64,000 nt of DNA from Magnetococcus marinus MC-1 (lineage in GTDB: Bacteria; Pseudomonadota; Magnetococcia; Magnetococcales; Magnetococcaceae), in assembly GCF_000014865.1 (NCBI RefSeq), contig NC_008576.1, positions 1,393,501 to 1,457,500 of the forward strand. Direction: 5' to 3'. Under the pieces are notes generated by a model. It saw only the letters and a program-made list of their open reading frames with translations, searched no databases and was not told where the DNA came from. Shown piece by piece: positions 1 to 10,995 of this stretch; the first letter of the stretch is position 1; every line of letters begins with the position of its first letter. Made by a program: the position numbers and the translations under genes.

Positions 1-118
1 GGCGAGAGCGCTGATGCGTATGATGTTCATAACAGATTCTTCTTGCCATAAAAGCGGATTAGAGAAGCGACCCCGGCTTATCTCGCCCGCTTTAAGCGCT
101 CTGTTAACCCCGCTAAAA

Positions 119-2308
119 CTATGAGAACATCACCCGGTAACGCGCCTCATCAAACAGGATGCGTTCCGTGAGCAAACGAGATATGGCGGCGCTCAGGTGC
201 GCGGCGACAAGGGGATCTTCCTTGAGTAGGCGTTGGTAGTTTGCGTGAGAAAAATGGTGTACGATGCCGCTCTCCTCAACGATGGCCGCAGCAGAACGTG
301 GCAGGGTGTGATACAATCCCATCTCTCCGACCAACGTTCCCTGCTCCAAAATCCGTACCTGTTTTGTCCACCCGTCGGGATGAGAAAAATAGATCGCGAT
401 TTTGCCTGACTCAATGATATAGAGCCCGTCTGTCACTTCTCCCTGCTCAAATAGGATATCCCCCGACTTTAAGGAGAGTTCTTTTAAATAGGGTAAAATG
501 CGTGTGGCCATCTCGGTGGAGCCCATAATCCGCGTTAGCAGCGCTGTCCAGTCGGTGGGCTCATATGTGGAGCCGTCATACTCTTTTAAGAGTTGTTCTT
601 CACACCATGCGACACCTTGGTCAAGGGCATTAAAACGACCGTTTTCTTCATTAAAATTCTTATCGACAAGCCCCATTTTTATAAAAAGTGAGACATGATT
701 GTCGTTTAACCCTGTATATATCATTGTTATCCCTGTGGCTTTAGCTTGGGAAATGAAATTTTTTAGCCCCAGCGCCCCCGAGGTATCAATGTGATTGACA
801 TGGGCAAAATCCAGAATCAAAAATTGAGTTTGGTTATTATGGACCTCAACATGGGCATTGATCCTATCAAGTAATTTTTGTGAGGAGCCAAAAAAGAGAA
901 AGCCGTTGAGGGTTAAAATATGGATCGCATGACCATGTTGGCGCAAAAAATCGCGACGCGCTTTCCCCCGCTCCACGTTGCTACAGTAGTGCTTGCCGGA
1001 TATTTCATATTTGACCACGTCCACATGGCTATAGTTGATAACAAAGAGAAAAATAGCCATCACCAGCCCGACCGCAACGCCAGCTAAAAAGCCCGCAAAG
1101 GCCACAGCAACCGTAATAACCAGTACCAGCAGATAGTCACTAATCGGTAGCCTGCCCCAAGAGCGCCACAGCCACTCACGCAACAGAATAATGCCAATAT
1201 ATACCGGCATGCCGCCAAGCAGGGCGATGGGCAGGTAGGATAGGTTGCGCGCATCCACAAAAAAGACCATACCGCAGGTCAACGCGGCAATGACGCCGGT
1301 CCATTTGGAGGCCGCCCCCAACCGCCAAGCCAGAAAGGTATAGGGTGGCTGATGGGCCGAGGCTAAGCCGCCTACGGCAAAGCCAGCCAAACTGGCAAAA
1401 CTGGCCGCTTTAAGTTCGCGGTTGAGGTCAAGCTCCGCTTTGGGAGCCACCAACTCCAAACTGGAAACGTTAAAAAGCAGGGAGATGCTGCCGATAACCA
1501 AGATGGTTAAAATGGGGTATATCTCAGTGGTAAGCAGGCCCCAGTTTACCAAAGAAAAATCGTGCAACGAAACCGGTGGCCAAAGGATATCAGGTTCCCG
1601 CACTTCCAGTAGCCATCCAATCGTCATGGCCTCGGTCATGGAGATATCAGCAAAGTAGAGTACGCCATGGACAAGGGCAATCAACGACACCATCAAGGCG
1701 GGTATGACCAAAAAGTGGCGGCTGTAGAGTTCAGACAAAAGGAGTAGTAGGGCAAAGGCGAGACCCGGTGCCCATAAAGTCAAGATCTCTGGGGCCAGCA
1801 TGTTCGGCAAAAAGGTGAAGCTTAAAGGGTGGCCGGTCATCACCACAAAACCGCCCTGGAGTAACAGCCAGCCGGTGCTGGCCATAAAGCCGCCCATGAC
1901 AGGGTGGGGGATGTTACGAATAACTTTGCCCAGCCCATAATGGCCCATAATCAGCAACGAGAGACCGCTTAACAGGGTGGTGATTAAAATGGCCGCTATC
2001 ACGGTTGGCAGAACCTGCTCATCCAAGCCACGGCTGTAGAGGGTTGCCGCGATGGCACCGGTCATGAGGGGTAGAATCGCCGCAGTATTACTTTGTGGCG
2101 CAGCGATCACCCCCTTTAACGCACTGCCCAAGGCGACAACAATACCGCCAACTAAAAAGGCAACCAGTACCATCCCAATGGCAGTGGGCATGAATTGCTC
2201 CAACTGATTGGGAAAAATGAGGGCTGCTAGAGAGATGCCGTAGGTGATGTTAAGCAAGCCGATAAAAAATCCGACCACCAAGTTTTTCGACCATTGCTTT
2301 ACAAACAT
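119..2308 (-). CDS. SulP anion transporter with STAS and cyclic nucleotide-binding domains
   Basis: Inner-membrane SLC26/SulP-type anion permease of 729 residues, longer than a plain SulP protein. Residues ~10-430 are a polytopic hydrophobic core with ~10-12 membrane segments. A STAS domain follows at ~455-575, with the typical DFAHVNHIDTSGA strand-loop-helix. A cyclic nucleotide-binding domain lies at ~610-720, with LKSGDILFEQGE and a phosphate-binding cassette (VGEMGLYHTLPRSAAA) that keeps the Gly-Glu and the Arg. Known of the family: SulP proteins carry sulfate, bicarbonate or other anions. Inferred: transport is gated by cAMP or cGMP, and the convergently close nucleotide cyclase gene on the same strand could be the source. 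The ATG at 2308 is followed at once by the conserved hydrophobic N-terminus. The transported anion cannot be told from sequence. Confidence 0.9.
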   Translation of the reverse strand: MFVKQWSKNLVVGFFIGLLNITYGISLAALIFPNQLEQFMPTAIGMVLVAFLVGGIVVALGSALKGVIAAPQSNTAAILPLMTGAIAATLYSRGLDEQVLPTVIAAILITTLLSGLSLLIMGHYGLGKVIRNIPHPVMGGFMASTGWLLLQGGFVVMTGHPLSFTFLPNMLAPEILTLWAPGLAFALLLLLSELYSRHFLVIPALMVSLIALVHGVLYFADISMTEAMTIGWLLEVREPDILWPPVSLHDFSLVNWGLLTTEIYPILTILVIGSISLLFNVSSLELVAPKAELDLNRELKAASFASLAGFAVGGLASAHQPPYTFLAWRLGAASKWTGVIAALTCGMVFFVDARNLSYLPIALLGGMPVYIGIILLREWLWRSWGRLPISDYLLVLVITVAVAFAGFLAGVAVGLVMAIFLFVINYSHVDVVKYEISGKHYCSNVERGKARRDFLRQHGHAIHILTLNGFLFFGSSQKLLDRINAHVEVHNNQTQFLILDFAHVNHIDTSGALGLKNFISQAKATGITMIYTGLNDNHVSLFIKMGLVDKNFNEENGRFNALDQGVAWCEEQLLKEYDGSTYEPTDWTALLTRIMGSTEMATRILPYLKELSLKSGDILFEQGEVTDGLYIIESGKIAIYFSHPDGWTKQVRILEQGTLVGEMGLYHTLPRSAAAIVEESGIVHHFSHANYQRLLKEDPLVAAHLSAAISRLLTERILFDEARYRVMFS

Positions 2309-2837
2309 TAGGTTTTCCTAATATAGTGTACGTTTAGGAATATACAGGATTTTTGTATCTTTTTTATGGTTTTCCCACCACGAAATGGTGAGACTGCTTT
2401 AGCGCCGCCTACCCATGGGGCACGATCTTCCCTTGTGCGAAACAAGCGACAAACTGAGCAGCCTTGTTCTTTAAAAAGGCCAGCACCCTTGATCGTTTTT
2501 TCCCGTAGCATCTGGCGGGCCATATTTTAAGGAATACGATAGCCTGAATATGCAGCATTGTCCCCCATTTCGCAGAATAATCTTTCCAGGTATGGTGCGT
2601 AGATGTTGTGGTTGCCAGAGAGCCTAAAGTTCAAGGGCCGGGCATGCGGGGATCTCTCCCCCTAAGAGGGTGGCGAAACCCAAACGCTCTGGGGAAAACC
2701 GTGGGGCGCCCAGAACCAAGGCTAACTCGGTGGCATGCAACGCTTTGGGTAAAGGCACTCTTAGTGTTGAGCGCTCTTGACGATGGATCGGCAGCCTAAG
2801 GGCTTAGCTTTAATCACATTGGCATGCGGCCCTGTTG
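2309..2837. other. intergenic stretch without a supportable gene
   Basis: About 530 bases between the SulP and cyclase genes. A 71-codon minus-strand frame fills 2308-2523 with Cys- and Arg-rich residues, but it has no recognisable domain and no clear ribosome-binding site. The rest contains only short frames with shadow-like composition. I see no RNA gene. The SulP promoter presumably lies in the AT-rich part at about 2310-2370. Confidence 0.4.
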
Positions 2838-5003
2838 TTATTTTTGCGACATGGTCATCTCTACCCCCGACTGCCCCTGCTGCAACCGCTTAACATGCCA
2901 TTGGATCAGCGGGTCCGTGGGGTAACGGGTAAGCAAATCATCAAATGTTTTAGCTGCTTGGCTTTCCCCCTGCTGTAATTGCTGATAGGCTGCGAGATAG
3001 GCCTGCATCTGCGGTGAGTCATAAGACTCTTGGCTAAGGGGTTCAAAGACCTCTAAGGGCTGTGACTTGCCTTTTAGAATCAGTGCTCCTACCGGGCGGC
3101 CTATAAAGGTCGCATCTTGCATGACCGACGCCACGCTGATGCAGACCCGTGTACCCAGATGTTTATTAACACTCTCCAAGCGTGCAGCGGTATTGATGGG
3201 ATCCCCCAAAGCGCGGTAGTCAAGCAGTTTGGATCCTCCAAAATTCCCCACAATGACCCGCCCCGTATGAACACCAATACGGGTGCAGCCCAGGGGAATG
3301 CCCTGGGCTTGCTGTTGCTGGCGGAACTGTTGAGCAAAGATGTCCATATCTCGGGCGCAGGCAATGGCCCGTGCCGCATGATCGGCTTGGGGTAGCGGGG
3401 TAGAAAACAGGACCGCCACGGCATCCCCCACAATACGGTCTAGGGTGCCTTCGTGTTGAAAGGCAATAGAGACCATGCCATCCAGGTAGCCGTTCAGCAT
3501 CGCGACCAATGTGGGGGGCTTATACTGCTCCATCAGGCTGGTAAAGCCTTCTAGATCGGTCATAACAAAGGAGCACTCGCGCTCTTCGCCACCCAGTTTT
3601 AAGCTATCTTTATTCTCGACCAAATATTTAACCCGGTTGGGCGAGACATAACGCACAAAAGCATCTTTAACCCAACGTTCATCCTTGGCAAGCTGGAGGT
3701 ATTGCGGGATCAATGTGGAGACAAACAGTAACAGCATGCATAAAATGGGATAAAGAGGATCAATAAAGATCTGTTGCTGGCTAAACAGGTGCCAGCAGTA
3801 GCTTGCAAAACCCACCATGGCGGCCACCACAAAAAGAATGGCCCACACTGGCCGGAAGCGAGCCAATAGGGTATAGAGCAGCAGCCAAAATAGAATAAAT
3901 CCAGTCACGATTTTATCATCGAGCAAGGGGGGCTGTTGTAGATAGTTGCCTTCGATCAACTGTTCGGTCAACTGCACATGCACTTCAACCCCAGGCACCA
4001 GCTCCTTGAGTGGGGTGAAAATGGTATCTCCTAACCCTTTGGAGGTTGCCGCAATGAAGACCAAATGGTTGGCAATCAGCGCGGGTTCGACCTTTCCCTT
4101 GAGCAACTCAGCGGCAGAGATGTAGCGCGATGGATTTAAGGGGCGATAGTGCAAAAACACCTCACCCGCCGCTGTGATGGGACGCTCAATTGAGGCCAGT
4201 TTTAAACGGCGCAAGCCTGCGGGCCCCAGCGCGTCATCCTGCGCACTGGCGGTAACGGCAAGCTGATTAAGCCCTAAAAATAGGCGAATCGACTCCAACC
4301 CCAAAGTGGGGAAGGTGGCGCTTCCTATACGATAAAAGAGGGGTAGATGGCGCAAAATACCATCGGTATCCGCCGGCAATTCCAAAACCGCATTACCCTC
4401 AGCGGCCTGTTCCAGCAGGGGTAAATTGACCGTAGCAGCCTGGTAGTCGGGCAGCATGGTGCGTATATCGCCACCAAAGACAAACAACCCCCCTTTGGGC
4501 TGAGGTTGACCGCTGACGTCTTTGGCTAGCGTAGCTGGGCTAGCGGTGACAAAGCCTGTAACAACGGAGCTCTGGGCGATCTGTTGGGCAAAGATCTCAT
4601 CATGATCTGGTAGCTTTGCAAGGGCCGTTTGCAGCGCAGATTGTCCAGGCCAGTTTTGCATCATCTGTTTTGGTGAGGTACGGTCGGGTTCAGCAAACAG
4701 CATGTCAAAGGCAATCGCCTGGGCACCCATGGCATTGAGTTGAGCGACAATCTCCGCAATGCGGGTGCGGGGCCAGGGCCACTGCCCGATGCTTTGCAAA
4801 CTGGCATCATCAATGGCGATCACCCGCAGCGGAAGATGCTCTGGGTATACGCGGGGAGAGAGCTGCTGCAATTGATCAAAGCTCATCAACCGCAGCCGCT
4901 GACGGAGCGGTGGATCAACAATCTGTATAATAATCAATACCATTAATAACAGAAAGGAGATCCAAAATTTGGGCTGCAAAAAGATGGCCCTGATACGTTT
5001 CAT
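2838..5003 (-). CDS. CHASE2-domain class III adenylate/guanylate cyclase
   Basis: Membrane-bound nucleotide cyclase of about 721 residues. The order is: one N-terminal membrane segment (~8-28), an extracytoplasmic CHASE2 sensor (~40-345, with the typical IAIDDASL and GQWPWPR motifs), three membrane segments (~350-430) and a class III catalytic domain (~465-650). Catalytic signatures are FVMTDLEGFTSL (first metal Asp), DRIVGDAVAVLF (second metal Asp) and DYRALGDPINTAARLE. The residue usually Lys in the D-K-(F/Y)-I-G-D motif is Arg here, which may affect purine choice. The start at 5003 is preferred over 5015 because GGAG lies six bases before it. It is the last gene of a run with the FecR and TPR/beta-barrel genes; these three commonly occur together. 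Confidence 0.9.
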   Translation of the reverse strand: MKRIRAIFLQPKFWISFLLLMVLIIIQIVDPPLRQRLRLMSFDQLQQLSPRVYPEHLPLRVIAIDDASLQSIGQWPWPRTRIAEIVAQLNAMGAQAIAFDMLFAEPDRTSPKQMMQNWPGQSALQTALAKLPDHDEIFAQQIAQSSVVTGFVTASPATLAKDVSGQPQPKGGLFVFGGDIRTMLPDYQAATVNLPLLEQAAEGNAVLELPADTDGILRHLPLFYRIGSATFPTLGLESIRLFLGLNQLAVTASAQDDALGPAGLRRLKLASIERPITAAGEVFLHYRPLNPSRYISAAELLKGKVEPALIANHLVFIAATSKGLGDTIFTPLKELVPGVEVHVQLTEQLIEGNYLQQPPLLDDKIVTGFILFWLLLYTLLARFRPVWAILFVVAAMVGFASYCWHLFSQQQIFIDPLYPILCMLLLFVSTLIPQYLQLAKDERWVKDAFVRYVSPNRVKYLVENKDSLKLGGEERECSFVMTDLEGFTSLMEQYKPPTLVAMLNGYLDGMVSIAFQHEGTLDRIVGDAVAVLFSTPLPQADHAARAIACARDMDIFAQQFRQQQQAQGIPLGCTRIGVHTGRVIVGNFGGSKLLDYRALGDPINTAARLESVNKHLGTRVCISVASVMQDATFIGRPVGALILKGKSQPLEVFEPLSQESYDSPQMQAYLAAYQQLQQGESQAAKTFDDLLTRYPTDPLIQWHVKRLQQGQSGVEMTMSQK

Positions 5004-5064
5004 GGTGGACTCCAAGCTTGGGTCAAATAACCATCATGCCAGTTAATGCGCGGTCATAGGCATG

Positions 5065-6032
<968 letters not shown>

Positions 6033-6033
<1 letters not shown>

Positions 6034-7361
6034 TAAAAACTCCATTGGATCGAAAAGTTGCCCTGATAACGTGCATAGGTATAAAGCGGTAGGTTAGAGC
6101 GATTGCTGCTGTAGCTAAAGAGTGGTAGTAGGGAAAAACCGTGACCAAGGGGGTGTTCAAACCACACTTGCAAGGTCGCTAATTGATCTTCCCGGCGTTG
6201 ATAATAGATGGTCTCCACCGCATCATAATCACTGCGTTCGATGCTGAACAGCCCAGAGAGTTGGCTGGCCTTACCTATGGGCACTTCTCCACCCAGGCTA
6301 GCCCCTAAAATACGGTGACTTTGATCGTCATATTGATCCTCAAAAGACCACGCCTTGCCAATATTAAAATCGCCATACAGACTGGAAACCCGCTCGCCTT
6401 TACCGAAACGGTGACTGTAGGTCAAACCCACTAGGGCTTGGGCGGTCTCTTCATCCACATTATTGGGCAGGGTATAGTTTAGATACTGCACATAGCTGTT
6501 TAGCTTATCGCTGCTACCGAGGGTTCGTTCCCAATTGAGCTGGCCACCCCAATAATAGCGGTACAGATCTTCGGCCACCCAATAAAATTGGTTGAGCAAC
6601 ATACCAGCATACCGGTTATCCCCCTGTTTATAGAGGATGCCCAGTTGAGCATTGGTATAGGCGCTATCTAGATCATCACGGCGCTGATTATTCTGCTTGG
6701 CCACCTGTCCCCGAGCCATCAGCCAAGTCTGTTCGTTTAATTTCCAACTTCCTTGCAGACCAGCCGAATAAATCTGGCTCCAATCATGGAAATCAGCAGC
6801 ATTCCCTAGCGTGTAAGAGGTTCCAAGCGCCGGTAAATAGAGGTCGGTCGCATCTGGCCCTGTGGAGACGTTGCTGTCCAAACCAACCGTGGCCGAGAGG
6901 TATCCGCTTAGCTCAAATATTTTCTGAGAGGGTTTAGGCTGTTGCATCAAGCTTACCGCCCGCTGCTGATCTTTAATGGAGAGTTGCTCCAGGGGGATGG
7001 GCTGAATTTGTGCCCGAGCTAACGCCGACTCACCGATCTGTTGATAGATCTCCGCCAGAGCCAAGCGTGCCCCGTGGTGATTGGCATCCACCATGATCAC
7101 CCGCTCCAGCGCAAACTGTGCCTCGCTGTTTAAGCCCAATTTTTGATAGACCAGCCCCAACAGATAGTCATAATCAGGATTCCCCGCTTGTTGCACCATC
7201 AGTGGCTCTAACAGGATGCGTGCCTGCTGTGCGTGGCCATCTGCGAGTGCCTGCCGAGCCTGGGTAAGCATGGGCTCGGCGTCAGCGGCATGGGCTGCTC
7301 GTTCCCCCATAAATAACAGGCTCAGCAGGGCACAAACCAGCAGCGGGTGATACTTGAACAT
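6033..7361 (-). CDS. TPR protein with C-terminal outer-membrane beta-barrel
   Basis: Protein of 442 residues with a signal peptide (~1-25, ending AAHA), TPR-like helical repeats at ~27-130 (LARQALADGHAQQARILLEP and DYLLGLVYQKLGLNSEAQF), and a ~280-residue region of alternating strands rich in Trp, Tyr and Gly. It ends in Ile-Gln-Trp-Ser-Phe, a terminal aromatic typical of outer-membrane barrels. The layout resembles the surface-lipoprotein-assembly-modifier/DUF560 class of TPR-plus-barrel proteins. It probably acts in the outer membrane, with TPRs in the periplasm contacting the FecR protein encoded immediately downstream. It is the first gene of the TPR-FecR-cyclase operon. Function is inferred from architecture only. 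Confidence 0.8.
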
Positions 7362-7430
7362 GGATTCTACCTTTATGCCTGAGCGGGGAAAATTTCCCCA
7401 AAAATCCGGTGGTGCCCTGCGTTGGCCGTT

Positions 7431-8070
7431 TCATAAGGGGGATGAGAATTCAGAGGTGATCAGAATGTCCGTGCGTCCTTTTGTTCTCTGTTTGACCTCA
7501 TCCACGACCTCCTGGCATCTCTGTGTCGTGCGCTTCCCAGAACGAAAACTCAGCAGCAGACGGTGTTCCGGGTCTATCGCCGGGTGGTCCCCATTCTCCC
7601 CCTGATCCTCTTCGTTATGCTCACAGTGTACTTGCTTTTTAACACACAAAGCGCCATTTCTCATCCAGTTGCACTTCACGAGCCAAAGGAAGGTAGGCTA
7701 AAAGATGGTCCCACATCAAGTTGATGAGCCGCTGAATCTCACCTCTTGCTAGAATCATCCACTGAACCAGAGTGTTACGTGGGAGATCGATACCTGCTTG
7801 GGTCAGGATTGAGCTTGGTCGATAGAGAGGCAGGCCATCGGCATACTTGCTGACGATGACATGTACCAACATTGCTGCCGTGGCCAGTCATTTAGAACTC
7901 GGACGACAAGGGGCTGGGGCCGTTATTACGCCAGACTTACAGTGAGGGTAGCCATATTTGATCTGGATATGGCGGATGACTTCTACCTTGGAAACGTCCC
8001 TACCGCTGGGGAAACAGTATTGGCTTTGGCTGCGGCTACCGTGCCGTCCCGATGTAGATGCGTAACACAT
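7431..8070 (-). pseudogene. Chimeric transposase remnant (IS66-like part joined to IS1-like part)
   Basis: Two decayed transposase pieces on the minus strand. From about 8000 down to 7700, in two frames, the translation reads like the zinc-finger and following region of IS66 TnpC: YPHCKSGVITAPAPCRPSSK, then VIVSKYADGLPLYRPSSI and DLPRNTLVQWM. At about 7690-7431 it changes to an IS1-type DDE core: EVQLDEKWRFVC, frameshift, then DHPAIDPEHRLLLSFRSGKR and DILITSE. Neither half is complete and there are at least two frameshifts. The sequence supports a fused remnant of two unrelated elements with no functional product. Confidence 0.7.
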
Positions 8071-8360
8071 CCGGCTGTGACAAACACCAGCACGGTACAG
8101 GCAAGCTTCAATATGCCAACACGCATGCCCCTTTCTAACACCTCAATGTGAACCTTACGAAAGCCGAACCGAAGCGCGTCTACGCCCTCTGCCAAGGAAG
8201 CCAAGGCACCGAAAACCGGGGCAGACACCCCCTTGGTGCGGTACGAACAACACGACTTTCGACCGACCAGAGACCGTCTGCCCCGCTTCTCCATGGAGGA
8301 TGGTCGTAGACCATGTCAACAACGGCTCCCCCGTCCTCTTAAGCGTTTGCTAACCCAGCA
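8071..8360. other. intergenic stretch, nothing recognised
   Basis: About 290 bases between the IS66/IS1 remnant and the YHYH gene. Frames of up to ~100 codons exist on the minus strand but show no domain, no signal peptide and no ribosome-binding site. It may be decayed IS sequence, but I cannot assign it. Confidence 0.3.
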
Positions 8361-9437
8361 TCAGTCAAGGCTACCAAAATGATAAAACCCCTGAGTGGTG
8401 CCCGTCGGTCCATCGGTGACGCCGACCAGGCATCTGGGTATCATGGGGAAGTTGGGAGTGAGGTAGTAGACATAGCTTGCCGTCTGGTTATTCAACGTTT
8501 TGATAGACGCATCAGTGTTGGGTGCCTCATTGCACAACCCCAGATTCGAAGAGGAGGTTCCCAGCGTACTCGGACCGGTATACTTGAAGTCTGCCAGAAC
8601 CTTGTTGGCTGGCAGATCCGACTGGGTAAAGGTGCTGCCATTACCCAGAGTACTCATATCCTGAGACCAGTTGCCGTAGGCATTGGTGCTATCGGAAGGA
8701 CTGGAGGCGGGTCGACTGGCGCTGGCATCGCTGGAGGAAATCACCGAATAGTTTGCATAAACCCCGCTCTGCACGACAACGGGATACCCATCCCGAGCGT
8801 ACCCTACTACTGTAGCCGTACTGCTCAGACCTGTCCAAGGGTTGTTTTTCTTCATGGGGTCGCAGGTGATCAAGGCGTTTCCACCCACCGAAATACCACA
8901 CGTGATCGAGTGATAATGATAGGCACCATTGGATTGGGAATGACCGTTGTGCGTATCAAAGCCCAAGCGCTTCATGGCGTAGGGGCTGCTGGGATTGCTG
9001 GGATCGGTCTGGAGGCGACCTTCCAACCGGAACGAACAGGTGTTGGAGGCGGACTTGGAGCCCTCGCAGTTGCTGGTCAGGGGATCGAAGGGGATCCCGT
9101 CGAGGGCAAAACCAAGACTGTCTGACAACCCCAAAGCGGTGTAGGTGGGAGAAGCGACCGTTCCTGCCAGGACGGGTTGCGACGGAACGTACCAAGTATA
9201 GGATACGCCTGCCGGTGTGTGCAGATAGGTGCCATCGGAGGGGAAGCCGGCACTGTAACCCGACCCGTAATAGGGAATGCCATCACTGGTGATCGTGTAC
9301 ACATTCATGGAGTTGCCATTGATGATCTTGGTCGTGGTGGTTGACGACAGCGTGCTTTTGGCATGGGCGCTGACACTCACCGTCATCCCAAGAAGGGCGG
9401 CTGCAAACAAAAATTTACCTGAGCATTTTTGCGACAT
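8361..9437 (-). CDS. Secreted YHYH-domain protein
   Basis: Exported protein of ~358 residues. The chosen start at 9437 has GGGGAG upstream and gives a clean signal peptide (positively charged start, hydrophobic FLFAAALLGMTVSVSA, cleavage after AHA). An in-frame extension to 9506 would bury it. The mature part carries the YHYH family core: GFALDGIPFDP, then a Cys-containing stretch, HNGHSQSNGAYHYHSITCG and VVGYARDGYPV. Known: YHYH domains occur in secreted or surface proteins, often as the only domain, and are proposed to be metal-binding; their biochemical function is not established. The gene is isolated between IS debris and has no operon partner. Confidence 0.85.
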   Translation of the reverse strand: MSQKCSGKFLFAAALLGMTVSVSAHAKSTLSSTTTTKIINGNSMNVYTITSDGIPYYGSGYSAGFPSDGTYLHTPAGVSYTWYVPSQPVLAGTVASPTYTALGLSDSLGFALDGIPFDPLTSNCEGSKSASNTCSFRLEGRLQTDPSNPSSPYAMKRLGFDTHNGHSQSNGAYHYHSITCGISVGGNALITCDPMKKNNPWTGLSSTATVVGYARDGYPVVVQSGVYANYSVISSSDASASRPASSPSDSTNAYGNWSQDMSTLGNGSTFTQSDLPANKVLADFKYTGPSTLGTSSSNLGLCNEAPNTDASIKTLNNQTASYVYYLTPNFPMIPRCLVGVTDGPTGTTQGFYHFGSLD

Positions 9438-9652
9438 ACAGAACTCCCCAACCGGTTGTAAATAGGAAAAACAGAAAGAAACACCGATAATACCGAATTT
9501 AACCAAAGTTTTTGCAAATTGTCAATAGAGCCCAAGGGTTCCCACAGGGAAATCGCATTTGAATTTCTGAAGTCGTGATCTCGTCACTTGCTTAAAAGGC
9601 TGGGCAGGGCGCACTCTGATGATGGGGATCTTCTCATCTGAGGAGAAAGCTC

Positions 9653-10224
9653 ATGGAAGAGTTCGCCTCGTTTTTCAAAGATTTAGAAGATCCGAGAACA
9701 GGCAATGCAAGCCGTCATAACTTGCTAGAAATCCTAGTTATTGCGCTTTGCGTAACTTTGTGTGTAGGACAAACAGCCGTAGATATGGTTGAGTTTGGGA
9801 TGGCCAAAGAGTTGTTCTTACGCTTTTTTCTGCAATTAAAAATGGTATTCCAAGTCATGATACATTCAGCCGTATTTTTCGCCTGCTTGATCCGGAACAA
9901 TTTCACTCTTGTTTTCTAACATTTATGGCACAATTTTCTGAAGCCTGCCATGGTGTGATAGCTGTTGATGGTAAAACCTTGCGACGGTTATATAATAAAT
10001 AAAGTAATTAATCGCCTTTGCACATGGTCAGTGCGTGGGGTCATGAGCAGGGGCTTGTATTAGCCCAGATAGTTGTAGAAACCAAATCTAATGAGATCAC
10101 AGCAATTCCTAAATTATTGGAGATGTTGACTCTCAAGGGAACCATCGTCACGGTAGATGCGCTGAATTGCCTACGTGCCATAGCCCAAACAATCGTCGAT
10201 AAGGGGGGAGTGTCGGGCGGGTAA
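9653..10224 (+). pseudogene. ISAs1-family transposase, frameshifted and truncated
   Basis: The 5' half of an ISAs1-type transposase (DUF4277/DDE group). The first frame (9653-9919) starts with FKDLEDPRTGNASRHNLLEILVIALC, typical of the N-terminus. After a shift the sequence continues with VIAVDGKTLRR near 9965-9995. From 10018 it reads SAWGHEQGLVLAQIVVETKSNEI and LLEMLTLKGTIVTVDALNC, with the catalytic Asp in VTVDA. It stops after IVDKGG, where the family continues for about 150 more residues. At least two frame disruptions and a lost 3' end make it non-functional. Confidence 0.8.
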
Positions 10225-10273
10225 GACGTCGGATCTCTTTTAGGGTTGATAGAGCTGCTGCACCCGTGCAGGG

Positions 10274-10308
10274 AAAAAAAGCGTCCGGGTTGTGGTCCTG
10301 ACGCTTTT
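10274..10308 (-). terminator. Rho-independent terminator of the HU gene
   Basis: Read on the minus strand this is AAAAGCGTC, a 13-base loop region and GACGCTTTTTTT: a GC-containing stem followed by a run of T, just downstream of the HU stop codon. Confidence 0.75.
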
Positions 10309-10320
10309 AACAGTATATAA

Positions 10321-10596
10321 TCAATCGTTTAAAGCGTCTTTTAGGTTTTTGCCCGCTTTAAATTTAACGGATTTAGAGGCGGCAATTTGGATCTCTGCAC
10401 CGGTTTGCGGGTTGCGACCGGTACGTGCGGCACGCTCACCCACAGAAAATGTGCCAAAACCTGGCAACTGTACCGTGGCACCACCTGCTAGGGCATCTTG
10501 AATGGCCGCAAAGCTGGCTTTGATGGCTTTGTCTGCGTCGGCCTGGCTTAGGCCCGTTGCATCGGCGACAGTTTTCTTCATTTCAGTCAGATTCAT
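10321..10596 (-). CDS. hup: HU family DNA-binding protein
   Basis: Small nucleoid protein of 91 residues, the family's usual length. It starts with the helical [25 protein letters not shown] dimerisation part and continues with [26 protein letters not shown], containing the conserved GFG, the arm and the Arg-Asn-Pro that inserts in the minor groove. It ends with [14 protein letters not shown]. It binds DNA non-specifically as a dimer and bends it. It is monocistronic with its own terminator at 10274-10308. The usual GGAGTGATC-like ribosome site precedes the ATG. Confidence 0.95.
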   Translation of the reverse strand: MNLTEMKKTVADATGLSQADADKAIKASFAAIQDALAGGATVQLPGFGTFSVGERAARTGRNPQTGAEIQIAASKSVKFKAGKNLKDALND

Positions 10597-10995
10597 TGAT
10601 CACTCCATCGTGCATTTTTTAGTGTTTAGATCACAAGATTACAACGGCATACTCTACGTTTGCTTCCATTGGTGTAAAAGAGCTGGTGTGCTCTGGCGGG
10701 CTGTCAAATTTTGGTGGCATCACAGCCATCGGCCCATTTATACCCTTTGCCATAGCATAAAATCTACTTGGTTCACCATGGTTTTTTTCTCAACATCACC
10801 AATAAGTTGGGTGTGCAGCTATTCTTACCCTATGCTCCAGTGCCCCTATGGCTTAATTGTGCTGAGGTCGACCCCTTCGCCGAGCTTGAGCGGGCTTAGG
10901 TTCATTCTAATCCACAAGCTCTTCTTCGCATCCCGGGCTACCGGGAGGATTATTCATAAAGCAGCGCGGGTCTGCTCAAACCTAGCTCCCATATA
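10597..10995. other. intergenic stretch, HU promoter region
   Basis: About 400 bases between hup and the radical SAM gene. A 165-codon plus-strand frame crosses it, but it begins antisense inside hup and has a composition unlike a protein gene, so I do not call it. The HU promoter should lie within the first ~100 bases. I see no RNA gene or repeat. Confidence 0.35.

Noticed and set aside
2308-2523. 71-codon minus-strand frame next to the SulP gene
   Set aside because: No domain, no ribosome-binding site and no homologue that I recognise.
8379-9125. 248-codon plus-strand frame over the YHYH gene
   Set aside because: Fully antisense to a gene with a signal peptide and recognisable motifs; its own composition shows no domain.
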